Source: Piscinibacter gummiphilus
Lineage (GTDB): Bacteria; Pseudomonadota; Gammaproteobacteria; Burkholderiales; Burkholderiaceae_C
Assembly: GCF_002116905.1 (NCBI RefSeq)
Contig: NZ_CP015118.1
Span: 4,278,001 to 4,342,000, forward strand
Reading direction: 5' to 3'
DNA length: 64,000 nt
Below the pieces are notes generated by a model. It was not told the DNA's origin. It was given only the letters and a program-made list of their open reading frames with translations, and searched no databases. Below are positions 35,541 through 44,240 of the stretch, one piece after another. Made by a program: the position numbers and the translations under genes. The stretch's first letter is position 1, and every line of letters starts with the position of its first letter.

Positions 35541-37669
35541 GAAGGGCTCCTTGAGGTCGGCCCGCCGTCGCGGGCGGTGGGGATTCCGGCCAGGGCCTCC
35601 CGCACGTCGGCTGCACGGAGCACTTCCGGCAGCAGGCGCGGCGGCTGGTCCGGCCGGGCGTAGAGCGCGTACACCGGCACGCCGCTGCGGCCGAGTCGCG
35701 TGAGTTCGCGGGTGATGACGGGGTCCCGGCGCGTCCAGTCGGCGCGCAGCAGCAGCACGCCGGCACCGCGCGCCTGCGCCAGCACGGCGGGGTCGGCGAG
35801 CGCGGTGCGCTTGTTGAACTGGCAGGTCACGCACCAGGCCGCGGTGAAGTCGACGAACACGGGCCGGCCCTCGGCCTGGGCGGCGGCCACGGCCTCGGGG
35901 CTCCAGGCCTGCCAGTCGGCCGAGGCCTCCGGCACGGCGGCCCGGGGCGCCCGCGCGTCGTCGAGGCCGGGCCAGGCCCACAGCACGGCGACCACCAGCA
36001 CCGGCACGGCCACCGCGCCCAGCACCACCCGCCCGCGCGCGCCGATGCCCGGCGAGCCCAGCGCCCACATCACGAAGGCCACCGCCACCAGCACCGCGAG
36101 CAGCCCCGCCGCGCCGTCGATGCCCGCCTGCTGGCCCAGCACCCACACGAGCCACACGACGGTGGCGAACATCGGGAACGCCATCGCGACCTTGAACCGC
36201 GCCATCCACGCGCCCGGCCGAGGCAGTGCGCGGGCGACGGCGGGCACGAGGCTCGCGGCGAGGTACGGCAGGGCCATGCCGACACCGAGCGCGGCGAACA
36301 CGGCCAGCGCCTCGACCGTGGGCAGGGTCAGCGCGGCTCCCAGGGCCACGCCCATGAACGGCGCGGTGCACGGCGACGCGACCGCCACCGCGAGCACGCC
36401 GGTCAGCGCCTGGTCGGCCAGCGGGTGGTGCAGCCGGAGCGATGCGAGGCTGCCGGGCAGCACCGAGCCGAACTCGAAGACCCCGGCCAGGTTCAGCCCG
36501 ATCAGCGTGAACACCACGGCCAGCCCCGCCACGAACAGCGGCGACTGCAGCTGGAAGCCCCAGCCGAGCGCCTCGCCGCCGGCGCGCAGCGCCAGCAGCA
36601 GCCCGGCCAGCGCGAGGAAGGAGGCCACCACGCCCGCGGTGTACGCGAGGCCCTGGGCGGCGAGCACGCGGCGGTCCTGGCCGGCCTTGGCGAAACCGAG
36701 CACCTTCAGCGACAGGATCGGGAACACGCAGGGCATCAGGTTCAGCAGCAGGCCGCCGAGCAGCGCGAGGCCCATCGATGCCGCGAGGGATGCGGGCGGT
36801 TCAGGCACCGGCAAGGGTTCGACCGCGGGCGACGGGGCACCAGGCGCCGGCCAAGGTCCTGCCACCGGCACGCCCACGCGCCAGCCGCCTGGCCGCGCGG
36901 CATCGGCCAGCACGACGGCCAGTGTCTCGGGGCTTTCGGAGCGCTGCGGTGACAGCGGCACGCGGGCGACCCAGCGGCCGCCGTCCCAGCGCTGCTCGAC
37001 CGGCGCGGCCGGGTCGACCACGCCGCCCAGTTCGGGGAAGAAGCGCAGCGTCCTGCCTTGTGCCGAGGCCGGGAGGCCGTCGACGTCGACCGCCAGCACC
37101 TCGCCGTCGACCCGTGCCGAGCCCTTCGCCCCCGGCGGTTCCACCGGGGCCTCGGCCCGCGCTGCCTGGAAGCGTTTCGCCTGGGCATCGATCACCGTGC
37201 CGGCCGCCAGCCGCAGGCGGAACTCACCCGATTCCGGAATGCAGACGTCCTTGCACACGAGCCAATCGGCCCGCAGGGCCACCTCGACGTCGCCCGTGCC
37301 CGGGGCGAGCGTCACCGCCACGGGCAGCAGCACCTGGCCGTCGTAGCCGTGGTTCATCAGCGGGCCGAATGGCAACGGCAACGGCACCGGCCACTCGATG
37401 GGGCCGGCCTGGACGCCCTCGGGCAGCGTCCACTTGAACGTGGTGGGCAGGCCCGAGTCGCCGGGGTTCTTCCAGTAGGTGTGCCACTTCGGCTGGTGGT
37501 CGATGGACAGGCCGAGCCACAGCGGCTTGCCCGGCGCCACGCCCTCGGGGGCGTGGGCCAGCAGTTCGGCGCGCACATGCTCGGTGGTGACCACCGTGGA
37601 TTGCGCGCCGGCGCACGCCGGCAGCAGCGCCGGCAGGAGGTTGAGCAGGAGACGCCACGAACGGAACAT
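35537..37669 (-). CDS. DsbD/ScsB-like thiol:disulfide interchange protein
   Basis: 710-aa membrane reductase that carries electrons from cytoplasmic thioredoxin to periplasmic thiols. A signal peptide precedes an N-terminal beta domain (~24-290) with Cys139 and Cys143 (CKDVC). The central eight-helix domain (~300-560) has the redox pair Cys314 (LMPCVFP) and Cys434 (SPCTAP). A C-terminal thioredoxin domain has Cys613 and Cys616 (WCVTC). The long N-terminal domain resembles ScsB more than classical DsbD. The adjacent redoxin-type partner, overlapping by four bases, supports a dedicated peroxide or thiol repair pathway. Confidence 0.92.
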   Translation of the reverse strand: MFRSWRLLLNLLPALLPACAGAQSTVVTTEHVRAELLAHAPEGVAPGKPLWLGLSIDHQPKWHTYWKNPGDSGLPTTFKWTLPEGVQAGPIEWPVPLPLPFGPLMNHGYDGQVLLPVAVTLAPGTGDVEVALRADWLVCKDVCIPESGEFRLRLAAGTVIDAQAKRFQAARAEAPVEPPGAKGSARVDGEVLAVDVDGLPASAQGRTLRFFPELGGVVDPAAPVEQRWDGGRWVARVPLSPQRSESPETLAVVLADAARPGGWRVGVPVAGPWPAPGAPSPAVEPLPVPEPPASLAASMGLALLGGLLLNLMPCVFPILSLKVLGFAKAGQDRRVLAAQGLAYTAGVVASFLALAGLLLALRAGGEALGWGFQLQSPLFVAGLAVVFTLIGLNLAGVFEFGSVLPGSLASLRLHHPLADQALTGVLAVAVASPCTAPFMGVALGAALTLPTVEALAVFAALGVGMALPYLAASLVPAVARALPRPGAWMARFKVAMAFPMFATVVWLVWVLGQQAGIDGAAGLLAVLVAVAFVMWALGSPGIGARGRVVLGAVAVPVLVVAVLWAWPGLDDARAPRAAVPEASADWQAWSPEAVAAAQAEGRPVFVDFTAAWCVTCQFNKRTALADPAVLAQARGAGVLLLRADWTRRDPVITRELTRLGRSGVPVYALYARPDQPPRLLPEVLRAADVREALAGIPTARDGGPTSRSPS

Positions 37670-37714
37670 CGGCAGCCCTCGGGGACGGTATCGCCCTGGC
37701 AGACTGCCCTCGGG

Positions 37715-37729
37715 CCCGGAAGTTCCGGG
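37715..37729 (-). terminator. Short palindrome after the ZIP transporter gene
   Basis: CCCGGAA and TTCCGGG around a single central base, 4 nt beyond the ZIP stop on the minus strand. It would form only a 5-bp stem with a small loop and has no T-run, so a terminator role is uncertain. Confidence 0.3.
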
Positions 37730-37732
37730 ATC

Positions 37733-38524
37733 TTAGTGGGCGTGCCCGTGCCCGGAATGCAACGACCCCACGATCAGCATCGTGATGGTCAGGCCCACCG
37801 CCAGCCACGCGATCTGCGCGAGCGTCTCGCGCAGCGGCAGCCGGTGCTGCAGCTGCGGGATCAGGTCGGCCACGGCCACGTAGATGAAGCTGCTGGAGGC
37901 GACGACGAGCATGTACGGGAACAGCTGCTCCCACGGGCCCACGACGAAGTAGCCCACGATGCCGCCCAGCACCGCCGCGAGGCCGGAGGCCGCGTTGTAG
38001 AGCAGTGCCTTCTTGCGCGACAGGCCGGCGTTGAGCAGCACGATGTAGTCGCCCACCTCCTGCGGGATCTCGTGGGCGATGATGGCCGCCGCGGTGACGA
38101 CGCCCAGGTGCCAGTCGGTCAGGAAGGCCGCCGCGATGATGATGCCGTCGCAGAAGTTGTGGATGCTGTCGCCCACCAGCACGCTCCAGCCGCCGCGCCC
38201 CGCCTGGTGGCGGTCGAAGCCGTGGTGGTGATGGTGGTGGTCGTTCTCGTGGTGGTGGCCGTGGCGGTACAGCTCGGCCTTCTCCAGCAGGAAGAAGAAC
38301 AGCAGGCCGGCCAGCAGCGTGAGGAACAGCGAATGCGGGCTGGCGCTGCTCTCGAAGGCCTCGGGCAGCACGTGCAGCAGCGCGGTGCCGAGCAGCACGC
38401 CGGTGGACAGGCTCACGAGGTGGTGCACCACCTTCGACAACACGCCGACGGTGAGGCTGGCCGCGATCACGACCGACAGCAGCCCACCCGCGAAGGTGGC
38501 CACCAGGATGTACAAGAGCGTCAT
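37733..38524 (-). CDS. ZIP-family divalent metal transporter
   Basis: 263-aa inner-membrane protein with eight predicted helices. A histidine-rich loop between helices 3 and 4 (HGHHHENDHHHHHHG, about 88-102) and the helix 4/5 metal-site motifs DSIHNFCDG and AHEIPQEVGD identify the ZIP family. It likely imports Zn or a related metal. A second short His-rich stretch ends the protein (GHGHAH). It lies upstream of dsbD on the same strand with a 63-nt gap; a shared transcript is possible. Confidence 0.93.
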   Translation of the reverse strand: MTLLYILVATFAGGLLSVVIAASLTVGVLSKVVHHLVSLSTGVLLGTALLHVLPEAFESSASPHSLFLTLLAGLLFFFLLEKAELYRHGHHHENDHHHHHHGFDRHQAGRGGWSVLVGDSIHNFCDGIIIAAAFLTDWHLGVVTAAAIIAHEIPQEVGDYIVLLNAGLSRKKALLYNAASGLAAVLGGIVGYFVVGPWEQLFPYMLVVASSSFIYVAVADLIPQLQHRLPLRETLAQIAWLAVGLTITMLIVGSLHSGHGHAH

Positions 38525-38567
38525 GCGCGAACCGTCACGTCAAACCCGCAGAGAGGACAAACAACAA

Positions 38568-38590
38568 AAGGCCGCGCGGTGCGCGGCCTT
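38568..38590 (-). terminator. Rho-independent terminator of the dienelactone hydrolase gene
   Basis: A 10-bp GC-rich stem (38568-38577 with 38581-38590), 3-nt loop, followed on the minus strand by TTTGTTGTTTG. It lies 18 nt past the stop of the upstream minus-strand gene. Confidence 0.85.
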
Positions 38591-38608
38591 CCGGGAGGGG
38601 AGCAGCTT

Positions 38609-39481
38609 TCAGGCCACCCCGTTGGCCTTGAACCAGGCGGTTGCCCGTTTCCAGCCGTCCTCGGCCGCTTCCTTGCGGTAGCTGGGGCGGTAGTCGGCGT
38701 GGAAGGCGTGCGGGGTGTCGGGGTACACGACGAACTCCGATTTCTTCGCCGCCGGGCTGCCCGAGGCCAGGGCCGCCTTCATCTTATCAACGCTGTCAAG
38801 CGGAATGCCTGCATCGGCGCCGCCATAGAGACCCAGCACGGGGCCACCCAGCTTGCCGGCCACGTCCACCGGCTGTTTCGGCGAGAGCGGCGTCGATTCG
38901 CCGACCAGCTTGCCGTACCAGGCCACCGACGCCTTCACGGCGGGGTTGTGGGCGGCATACAGCCACACCTGGCGCCCGCCCCAGCAGAAGCCGGTCACGC
39001 CCAGGCGCGACGTGTCGCCGCCGTTGGCCTTGGCCCACGCCACCGACGCGTCGAGGTCGGCCATCACCTGCTCGTCGGGCACCTTCGCGATCACCTCGGA
39101 CAGCAGCTTCGGGATGTCGGTGTACGCCTTGGCATCACCCTGGCGGATGAACAGCTCGGGGGCGATCGCGAGGTACCCGAGCTTGGCGAAGCGCCGGGCC
39201 ACGTCGGCGATGTGCTCGTGCACGCCGAAGATCTCCGACAGCACGAGGATGACCGGCAGCCCGGTCTTGCCGGCGGGCGCCGCACGGTAGGCAGGGATGC
39301 TGCTGCCGCCCACGGGGATGTTCACGACGCCGGCGGTCAGGCCGGCCGTGTCGGTGGTGATGGTCTGCGCGCTGACCGGCAGCACGGCGGCGGCGAACCC
39401 CGAGCCCACCGCCGTCTGGACGAAGCTGCGGCGGGTGAAGTCGCGGGTGGGGGTGAGGCTGTCGAACTCGGAACGGCTCAT
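38609..39481 (-). CDS. Tat-exported dienelactone hydrolase family protein
   Basis: 290-aa alpha/beta hydrolase. A twin-arginine signal (TRRSF, Arg17-Arg18) is followed by a hydrophobic stretch ending near PVSAQ, so the protein should be folded in the cytoplasm and exported by Tat. The catalytic triad of the dienelactone hydrolase family is visible: Cys166 in GFCWGG, Asp223 and His258 (PHAFHAD), with Glu83 (SEIFG) in the supporting position. Substrate unknown; a role in aromatic degradation is not supported by neighbours. A ribosome-binding site (AGGAG) and a TAGAAT -10-like element (39531-39526) lie upstream. Confidence 0.9.
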   Translation of the reverse strand: MSRSEFDSLTPTRDFTRRSFVQTAVGSGFAAAVLPVSAQTITTDTAGLTAGVVNIPVGGSSIPAYRAAPAGKTGLPVILVLSEIFGVHEHIADVARRFAKLGYLAIAPELFIRQGDAKAYTDIPKLLSEVIAKVPDEQVMADLDASVAWAKANGGDTSRLGVTGFCWGGRQVWLYAAHNPAVKASVAWYGKLVGESTPLSPKQPVDVAGKLGGPVLGLYGGADAGIPLDSVDKMKAALASGSPAAKKSEFVVYPDTPHAFHADYRPSYRKEAAEDGWKRATAWFKANGVA

Positions 39482-39603
39482 GGGTGGAACTCCTGGGTTG
39501 CGAACGGGGGCCTGTGAAACGTCGCATTCTAGGAAGGAACCCAAAGCCCGTGCGCGCCCGACCTTGTTCGCGTCTCGCGCGCCGGAGTGCCACAAAAACA
39601 CCG

Positions 39604-39609
39604 GACAAT
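39604..39609 (+). promoter_or_regulatory. Candidate -10 element (GACAAT) just before ppx
   Basis: GACAAT ends seven bases before the ppx ATG, which would give a transcript starting at or next to the start codon. The 135-nt divergent gap also holds the dienelactone hydrolase promoter. Confidence 0.45.
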
Positions 39610-39616
39610 CAGGCCC

Positions 39617-41128
39617 ATGAGTTCCCCGCGCCCCTCCGTGTCCCCCTCCGACCTGGCCGCCATCGACATCGGCTCCAACAGTTTCCGCCTCGAGATCGGC
39701 CAGATCACCCCGGGGCGCTACAAGCGCGTCGAGTACCTGAAGGAAACCGTGCGCCTGGGCGCCGGCCTCGACACCGACGGCATGCTCACGGAAGAAGCGG
39801 CCGCCCGCGGCCTCGCCTGCCTCTCGCGGTTCGCCCAGCGGCTGGCCGGCTACGCGCCGGGCCAGGTGCGCGCCGTGGCCACGCAGACGCTGCGCGAGGC
39901 CCGCAACCGCGACCTGTTCCTCGCCCGCGCGCAGACCGTGCTGGGCCACCCCATCGAGGTCATCTCCGGCCGCGAGGAAGCGCGCCTGATCTACGCCGGC
40001 GTCGCCCGCCTGCAGCCCTCCGAGCAGCCCCGCCTCGTGATCGACATCGGCGGCCGCTCCACCGAGATGATCCTCGGCTGCGGGCGCACGCCGCAGCGCG
40101 CCGAGTCGTTCCAGGTGGGCAGCGTGAGCCTGTCGCTGCGCTTCTTCCCCGACGGCAAGTTCACCGAACAGGCCTTCCGCAACGCCCAGATCGCCGCCGG
40201 CGCCGAGTTCGAGGAGGCCCTGGCGCCCTTCGCCCGCTCGCTGTGGACCGAGGCGCTCGGCTCGTCCGGCACGGCCGGGGCCGTGTCGCAGCTGCTGCAG
40301 GCCAACGGGATCACCGACGGCGCCATCACGCCCGATGGCCTGCGCTGGTGCATCGCGCAGTGCCTGAAGGCCGGCCGCGCCGACCGCCTCGCCCTCACGG
40401 GCCTGAAGGACGACCGCCGCGCCGTGCTCGGCGGTGGCCTCGCGATCCTCTACACCCTCGCCACGCACTTCGGCATCGACGCGCTGCAGCCGGCGCGCGG
40501 CGCGCTGCGCCAGGGCGTGATCTTCGACCTCGACGAACGCCGCGAAGGCTCGCAGGCCGGCGCCCGCAGCCACGACATGCGCGAGGCCTCCGTGCAGGAA
40601 CTGCAGCGCCGCTTCGAGGTGGACACCGCCCAGGCCCAGCGCGTGGCCTCGGTGGCGTCCACGCTGTTCGGCCAGGTGGAGCCCGCGGCCGACACGGCCC
40701 GCGTGCGCCAGCTCGCCTGGGCCTGCGCGCTGCACGAGATCGGCATGATGGTCTCGCACCACGACCACCACCGCCACAGCGCCTACCTGCTGGGCCACGC
40801 CGACGCGGCGGGCTTCTCGCAGTCCGAGCAGCGCCGGCTCGCGGAACTCGTGCTCGCGCAGCGCGGTGGCCTGCGCAAGGTCGAGCCGCAGCTGGGCGAC
40901 GAATCGTTCGCCTGGCAGGTGATGTGCCTGCGCCTGGCCATCATCGGCTGCCACGCCCGCCAGGCGGTGGACCCGGCGCGTGTCACGCTGTCCCGCAAGG
41001 ACAAGGTCGCGGTGCTGACCGTGCCGTCGACCTGGACCGACACCCACCCCCGCACGCTGTACCTGCTCGACGAGGAAACCGCGGTGTGGGAACGCAGCGG
41101 CATGCTGCGGCTGCAGGTGCGGCGCTGA
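39617..41128 (+). CDS. ppx: Exopolyphosphatase (Ppx/GppA family)
   Basis: 503-aa phosphatase of the ASKHA fold that removes terminal phosphate from polyphosphate (or hydrolyses pppGpp in GppA relatives). The first ATP-like phosphate loop is IDIGSNSFRLEI (residues ~15-26), the second VIDIGGRSTEMI. The C-terminal HD-like helical domain (~310-503) is present, which fits Ppx. The ATG at 39617 was taken because it begins close to the first motif; an in-frame ATG 30 nt upstream is possible. The polyphosphate kinase gene lies 13 kb away in the same window rather than adjacent. Confidence 0.93.
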   Translation: MSSPRPSVSPSDLAAIDIGSNSFRLEIGQITPGRYKRVEYLKETVRLGAGLDTDGMLTEEAAARGLACLSRFAQRLAGYAPGQVRAVATQTLREARNRDLFLARAQTVLGHPIEVISGREEARLIYAGVARLQPSEQPRLVIDIGGRSTEMILGCGRTPQRAESFQVGSVSLSLRFFPDGKFTEQAFRNAQIAAGAEFEEALAPFARSLWTEALGSSGTAGAVSQLLQANGITDGAITPDGLRWCIAQCLKAGRADRLALTGLKDDRRAVLGGGLAILYTLATHFGIDALQPARGALRQGVIFDLDERREGSQAGARSHDMREASVQELQRRFEVDTAQAQRVASVASTLFGQVEPAADTARVRQLAWACALHEIGMMVSHHDHHRHSAYLLGHADAAGFSQSEQRRLAELVLAQRGGLRKVEPQLGDESFAWQVMCLRLAIIGCHARQAVDPARVTLSRKDKVAVLTVPSTWTDTHPRTLYLLDEETAVWERSGMLRLQVRR

Positions 41129-41138
41129 CCTTCCGGTT

Positions 41139-42752
41139 TCAGCGGGCCGGTGGCGGCACCTTCGCATCCGCCGGGTCACCGAGGTAGTGCGGCGACATGA
41201 TCTGCACGCCGGCCTCGGCGAACACGTCCAGCACGTGGGCGTGCAGCACGCTCAGCACCTCGGCGCGCGGACGCGGCAGTTCGGGCACGGCCTGGGTCAC
41301 GAGGCGGTACTCCACATAGAAGTCCGACAGCGCGGTCTGGAACACCCGCGGCTCGGGGTCGGCCAGGATCCCGTCGGTGCGTGACGCCGCCGCCAGCAGC
41401 AGCGACTGCACCTGGCGCCACGGCGTGTCGTAGCCGATGGTCACCGTGGTGTCGAGCACCCAGCCGCGGCCCTTCACCGCACGCGAGTAGTTCTTCGTGG
41501 TGGTGCCGAGCACCACGGCGTTCGGCACTGTCACCTCCTCGCCGAGGCCGGTGCGGATCTTCGTGGTGAACGCCCCCAACTCGGTCACCGTGCCCTCCTG
41601 GTCGCTGATCCGCACGTACTCGCCGACGCGCAGCGTGCGCGAGTACATCAGGATCAGCCCGCTCGCGCCCTGTCCGATGAGGCTCGATCCGCCCAGCGTG
41701 ATCATCACCCCCACGAGCACCGACACCCCCTTGAACGCATCGCTGTCCGAGCCGGGCAGGTAGGGATAGGCCATCACGCCCGCGAACAGCCAGATGGCCA
41801 CCGCGACGATGCGCCGGGTGGGGCCGACGGTGTCGCGGTCGAGCCAGCGCGTGGCGGACCCGCCCTGCGCGACGCGGTCGAAGATGGGGCCGAGGGCGTC
41901 CACGATCAGCTTGGCGATCAGGAAGATCAGCGCCGCGACGATGAGGTCGGGAACCGCCCGCAGCATCCCGTGGCCCAGCTGCGCCGCCACCCCGACGAGG
42001 AAATGGCCGAGGCGTTCGCCCCAGGCCCGCGTGACCGGAAACTGCGTGAGCACGAACACGAGCCACTGGTAGCTGAACAGCGCCAGCAGCAGCCACGACA
42101 CGACCCCGAAGGCCCAGTGCGTGACGGCCCGCAGGCGCGGCAGGGCCACGAGCGGCGCCCCCGCCACCCGCACGCCGGCCGCGCGGGTGGCCAGCAGGCG
42201 AGCCGCCCGCGCGGCCACGCGCCCGCGAAGCCGCCAGACGATCCATGCGGCGAGGCCGAACGCGAGTGTCGCCAGCGCCGACCACGCCACCGCGCGCAGC
42301 AGGCGACCGCGGTCGCGCGACTCCCGCGTCTCGGAGATGACCTGGGCGAGCGACCGTTCCGCCGCCGCGGTGATGCCGGGCAGCGTCTCGCGGCGGACCG
42401 CGTCGACGTCCTGCTCGGTGAGCACCATCGCGAAGGTGCCGTCGATCAAGAGCACGCTGCCGAGCGGATCCTGCTGGACGGTCACCTGGCCCGGACCACC
42501 CCGGTCGAGCAGCTCGGTCAGCATGCGTTGGGTGCGCCGGGCGCGCTCGGCGGGAGCGATGCCGAAGAACGGCGCGCGGAACACGGCGATGGGCCGGTTG
42601 AGCAGCGAGACCACGGCCTCGTCGCCTCCCGGCCCCGCGGGTGGGGTGGCCGGTGCGCTGGCCGGCGCGCTGGCCGGCACCGCAGGCTGCGCCAGCGGCG
42701 CTCCGCACCAGAACAGCCAGACCAGCACGGTGACGAACGGAAGATGCCGCAT
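41139..42752 (-). CDS. Small-conductance mechanosensitive channel, MscS family
   Basis: 537-aa inner-membrane protein. A signal peptide (~1-22) and a periplasmic domain (~23-145, Ala/Pro-rich at first) precede four to five helices (~150-335). The MscS pore helix and beta domain follow: GGSSLIGQGASGLILMYSR, then GEYVRI, GTVTELG and TVPNAVVL. It would release solutes on hypo-osmotic shock. The ATG at 42752 has a GAGGGG ribosome-binding site; a second ATG 18 nt upstream is less likely. It converges with ppx, 10 nt apart. Confidence 0.93.
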   Translation of the reverse strand: MRHLPFVTVLVWLFWCGAPLAQPAVPASAPASAPATPPAGPGGDEAVVSLLNRPIAVFRAPFFGIAPAERARRTQRMLTELLDRGGPGQVTVQQDPLGSVLLIDGTFAMVLTEQDVDAVRRETLPGITAAAERSLAQVISETRESRDRGRLLRAVAWSALATLAFGLAAWIVWRLRGRVAARAARLLATRAAGVRVAGAPLVALPRLRAVTHWAFGVVSWLLLALFSYQWLVFVLTQFPVTRAWGERLGHFLVGVAAQLGHGMLRAVPDLIVAALIFLIAKLIVDALGPIFDRVAQGGSATRWLDRDTVGPTRRIVAVAIWLFAGVMAYPYLPGSDSDAFKGVSVLVGVMITLGGSSLIGQGASGLILMYSRTLRVGEYVRISDQEGTVTELGAFTTKIRTGLGEEVTVPNAVVLGTTTKNYSRAVKGRGWVLDTTVTIGYDTPWRQVQSLLLAAASRTDGILADPEPRVFQTALSDFYVEYRLVTQAVPELPRPRAEVLSVLHAHVLDVFAEAGVQIMSPHYLGDPADAKVPPPAR

Positions 42753-42825
42753 GCACGCCCCTCGGGACACGATGCCCGATTGCAGCGCATCTCGCAGCCG
42801 GCGTCACCTTGCCCGAAGGTGCATT

Positions 42826-43725
42826 TCAGAGGTCGAACACGAGGGAGCGGTGCGCCGCCACGCCGGCCATCACGCCGTCGGCCGACGCGAAGGTGGCGTT
42901 GTGCATGCCCCGCGCCGCATCGCCGGCCGCGAACACGCCCGGCACGGTGGTCTGCTTCATCTCGTCGACCCGGATCGCCGAGCCGGCCATGCCCTCGTCG
43001 AAGGCACAGCCCAGCTGGTCGGCGAGCGGGCTGGCCGGGACGGTGCGCGGGCCGATGAACAGCGCCTCCAGCGGCACCCTGCGCCCGTTGTCCAGCACGG
43101 CGGCGGTCAAGGCCGGGGCGTCACCTTCCAGCGCGACCACGCGCCCGGTCGCCACCGCCACGTTCCGCCGCCGCAACAGGGCCCGGTCCTCGTCGGACAG
43201 GGTGTCCGGCCCGTCCAGCAGCAGCGTGACCGGCCCCCAGTCCGCCACCAGCGCGGCGTGGTGCGCCGACATCGGAGACGTCGACAGCACGCCGAGCGTC
43301 CGCCCCGCCACCTCGTACCCGTGGCAGTACGGACAGTGCAGCACGGTGCGGCCCCAGCGTTCGGCGAGCCCACCGATCTCGGGCAGCACATCGCGCACAC
43401 CGTGGGCCAGCACCAACTTGCGCGCCCTCAGCGGGGCATGCCCGTCGAGTCCCAGCACGAAGCCGCCGCCGTCCGCACGGGCCGACGTGGCGAACGCGTC
43501 GACGAAGGTCACGGACGGGTATGCACGGAGCTTCCCGCGCGCCTGCTCGAGCAGCTCGAACGGCGGCACGCCGTCCTGCGCGAAGAAGCCGTGCGACGCT
43601 TCGGCGAAGCGATTGCGCGGCGCGCCGGCGTCCACCACGCACACGGGGCGGCGGGCGCGGGCGAGTTGCATCGCCGCCGACAGGCCGGCGAAGCTGCCGC
43701 CGACCACCAGCACGTCAAACGTCAT
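42826..43725 (-). CDS. Thioredoxin-reductase-like FAD/NAD(P)-dependent oxidoreductase
   Basis: 299-aa flavoprotein of the low-molecular-weight thioredoxin reductase family. It has the FAD motif GGSFAG (9-14), a redox-active disulfide CPYC (131-134) and a C-terminal FAD motif GVFAAGDAA. The NADPH half is short and the usual GGGxSA/HRRxxR pattern is not clear, so it may be a thioredoxin-reductase-like ferredoxin-dependent or ligand oxidase variant (as in TrxR-like enzymes of natural-product clusters). Its start overlaps the Rrf2 regulator stop by 11 nt, so it is probably the regulator's main target. Confidence 0.88.
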   Translation of the reverse strand: MTFDVLVVGGSFAGLSAAMQLARARRPVCVVDAGAPRNRFAEASHGFFAQDGVPPFELLEQARGKLRAYPSVTFVDAFATSARADGGGFVLGLDGHAPLRARKLVLAHGVRDVLPEIGGLAERWGRTVLHCPYCHGYEVAGRTLGVLSTSPMSAHHAALVADWGPVTLLLDGPDTLSDEDRALLRRRNVAVATGRVVALEGDAPALTAAVLDNGRRVPLEALFIGPRTVPASPLADQLGCAFDEGMAGSAIRVDEMKQTTVPGVFAAGDAARGMHNATFASADGVMAGVAAHRSLVFDL

Positions 43726-44176
43726 GGGTCATGTCCTCCAGGGTGTGGCCACCGCGCACGAGGCGCTGGTGGAAGTCTTCGGAAAGGTCGGCGAGCGTGA
43801 CCTCGCCGAGGCGTTCGAGCAGCAGGGCCTCGGCGTCGCGGTAGGCGCCGCCGAGCGCGGCGTTGACCGCCTGCTCGACGAGACACCCCGGGCTTTCGGT
43901 GCGGTGGCCCACGGCCAGCAGCGCGGGCGCGCCCACGGCCTCGTGGATGTCGCGCAGGCTGATGGCCGAGAGCGGGCACGAGAGCACCCAGCCCCCGCCA
44001 TGGCCCCTGGCCGACGCCACGAACCCGGCTTCGCGCAACCCGCCCATCAGGCGCCGCACGACGACGGGGTTCGTGTGCATCGCCGCGGCGAGCGACTCGG
44101 ACGTGGCGGGGTGCTCGGACTCGGCCATGTGGAGGAGGACGTGCAGGACGCCCGACAACTTGCTGTCTCGTTTCAT
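43715..44176 (-). CDS. Rrf2-family transcriptional regulator
   Basis: 153-aa winged-helix regulator. The recognition helix region (NPVVVRRLMGGLREAGFV) and wing (ARGHGGGW) are clear. Only two cysteines are present (VLSCPLS and PGCLVEQ) instead of the three-Cys cluster site of IscR/NsrR, so it probably does not hold a typical Fe-S cluster and may sense thiols or oxidants directly. The ATG at 44176 lies within a perfect 8-bp inverted repeat and five bases after a TATGAT hexamer, indicating autorepression of a leaderless transcript. Confidence 0.9.
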   Translation of the reverse strand: MKRDSKLSGVLHVLLHMAESEHPATSESLAAAMHTNPVVVRRLMGGLREAGFVASARGHGGGWVLSCPLSAISLRDIHEAVGAPALLAVGHRTESPGCLVEQAVNAALGGAYRDAEALLLERLGEVTLADLSEDFHQRLVRGGHTLEDMTHDV

Positions 44177-44199
44177 GCTACATCATAAGTTGCATGAAA
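44171..44199. promoter_or_regulatory. Candidate Rrf2 operator overlapping its promoter and start codon
   Basis: TTTCATGC (44171-44178) and GCATGAAA (44192-44199) are a perfect inverted repeat with 13 nt between. The spacer contains TATGAT on the minus strand (44187-44182), positioned as a -10 element for the regulator gene. The same site could also control the divergent YitT gene at 44241. Confidence 0.55.
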
Positions 44200-44240
44200 A
44201 GACCTTCGCCGCGACGGGGCTGTGCGGCGACACTCGAGAC

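Noticed and set aside
38221..38268. Low-complexity GTGGTGATGG-type tract as a possible microsatellite or CRISPR-like repeat
   Set aside because: It encodes the histidine-rich loop of the ZIP transporter; there are no spacers.
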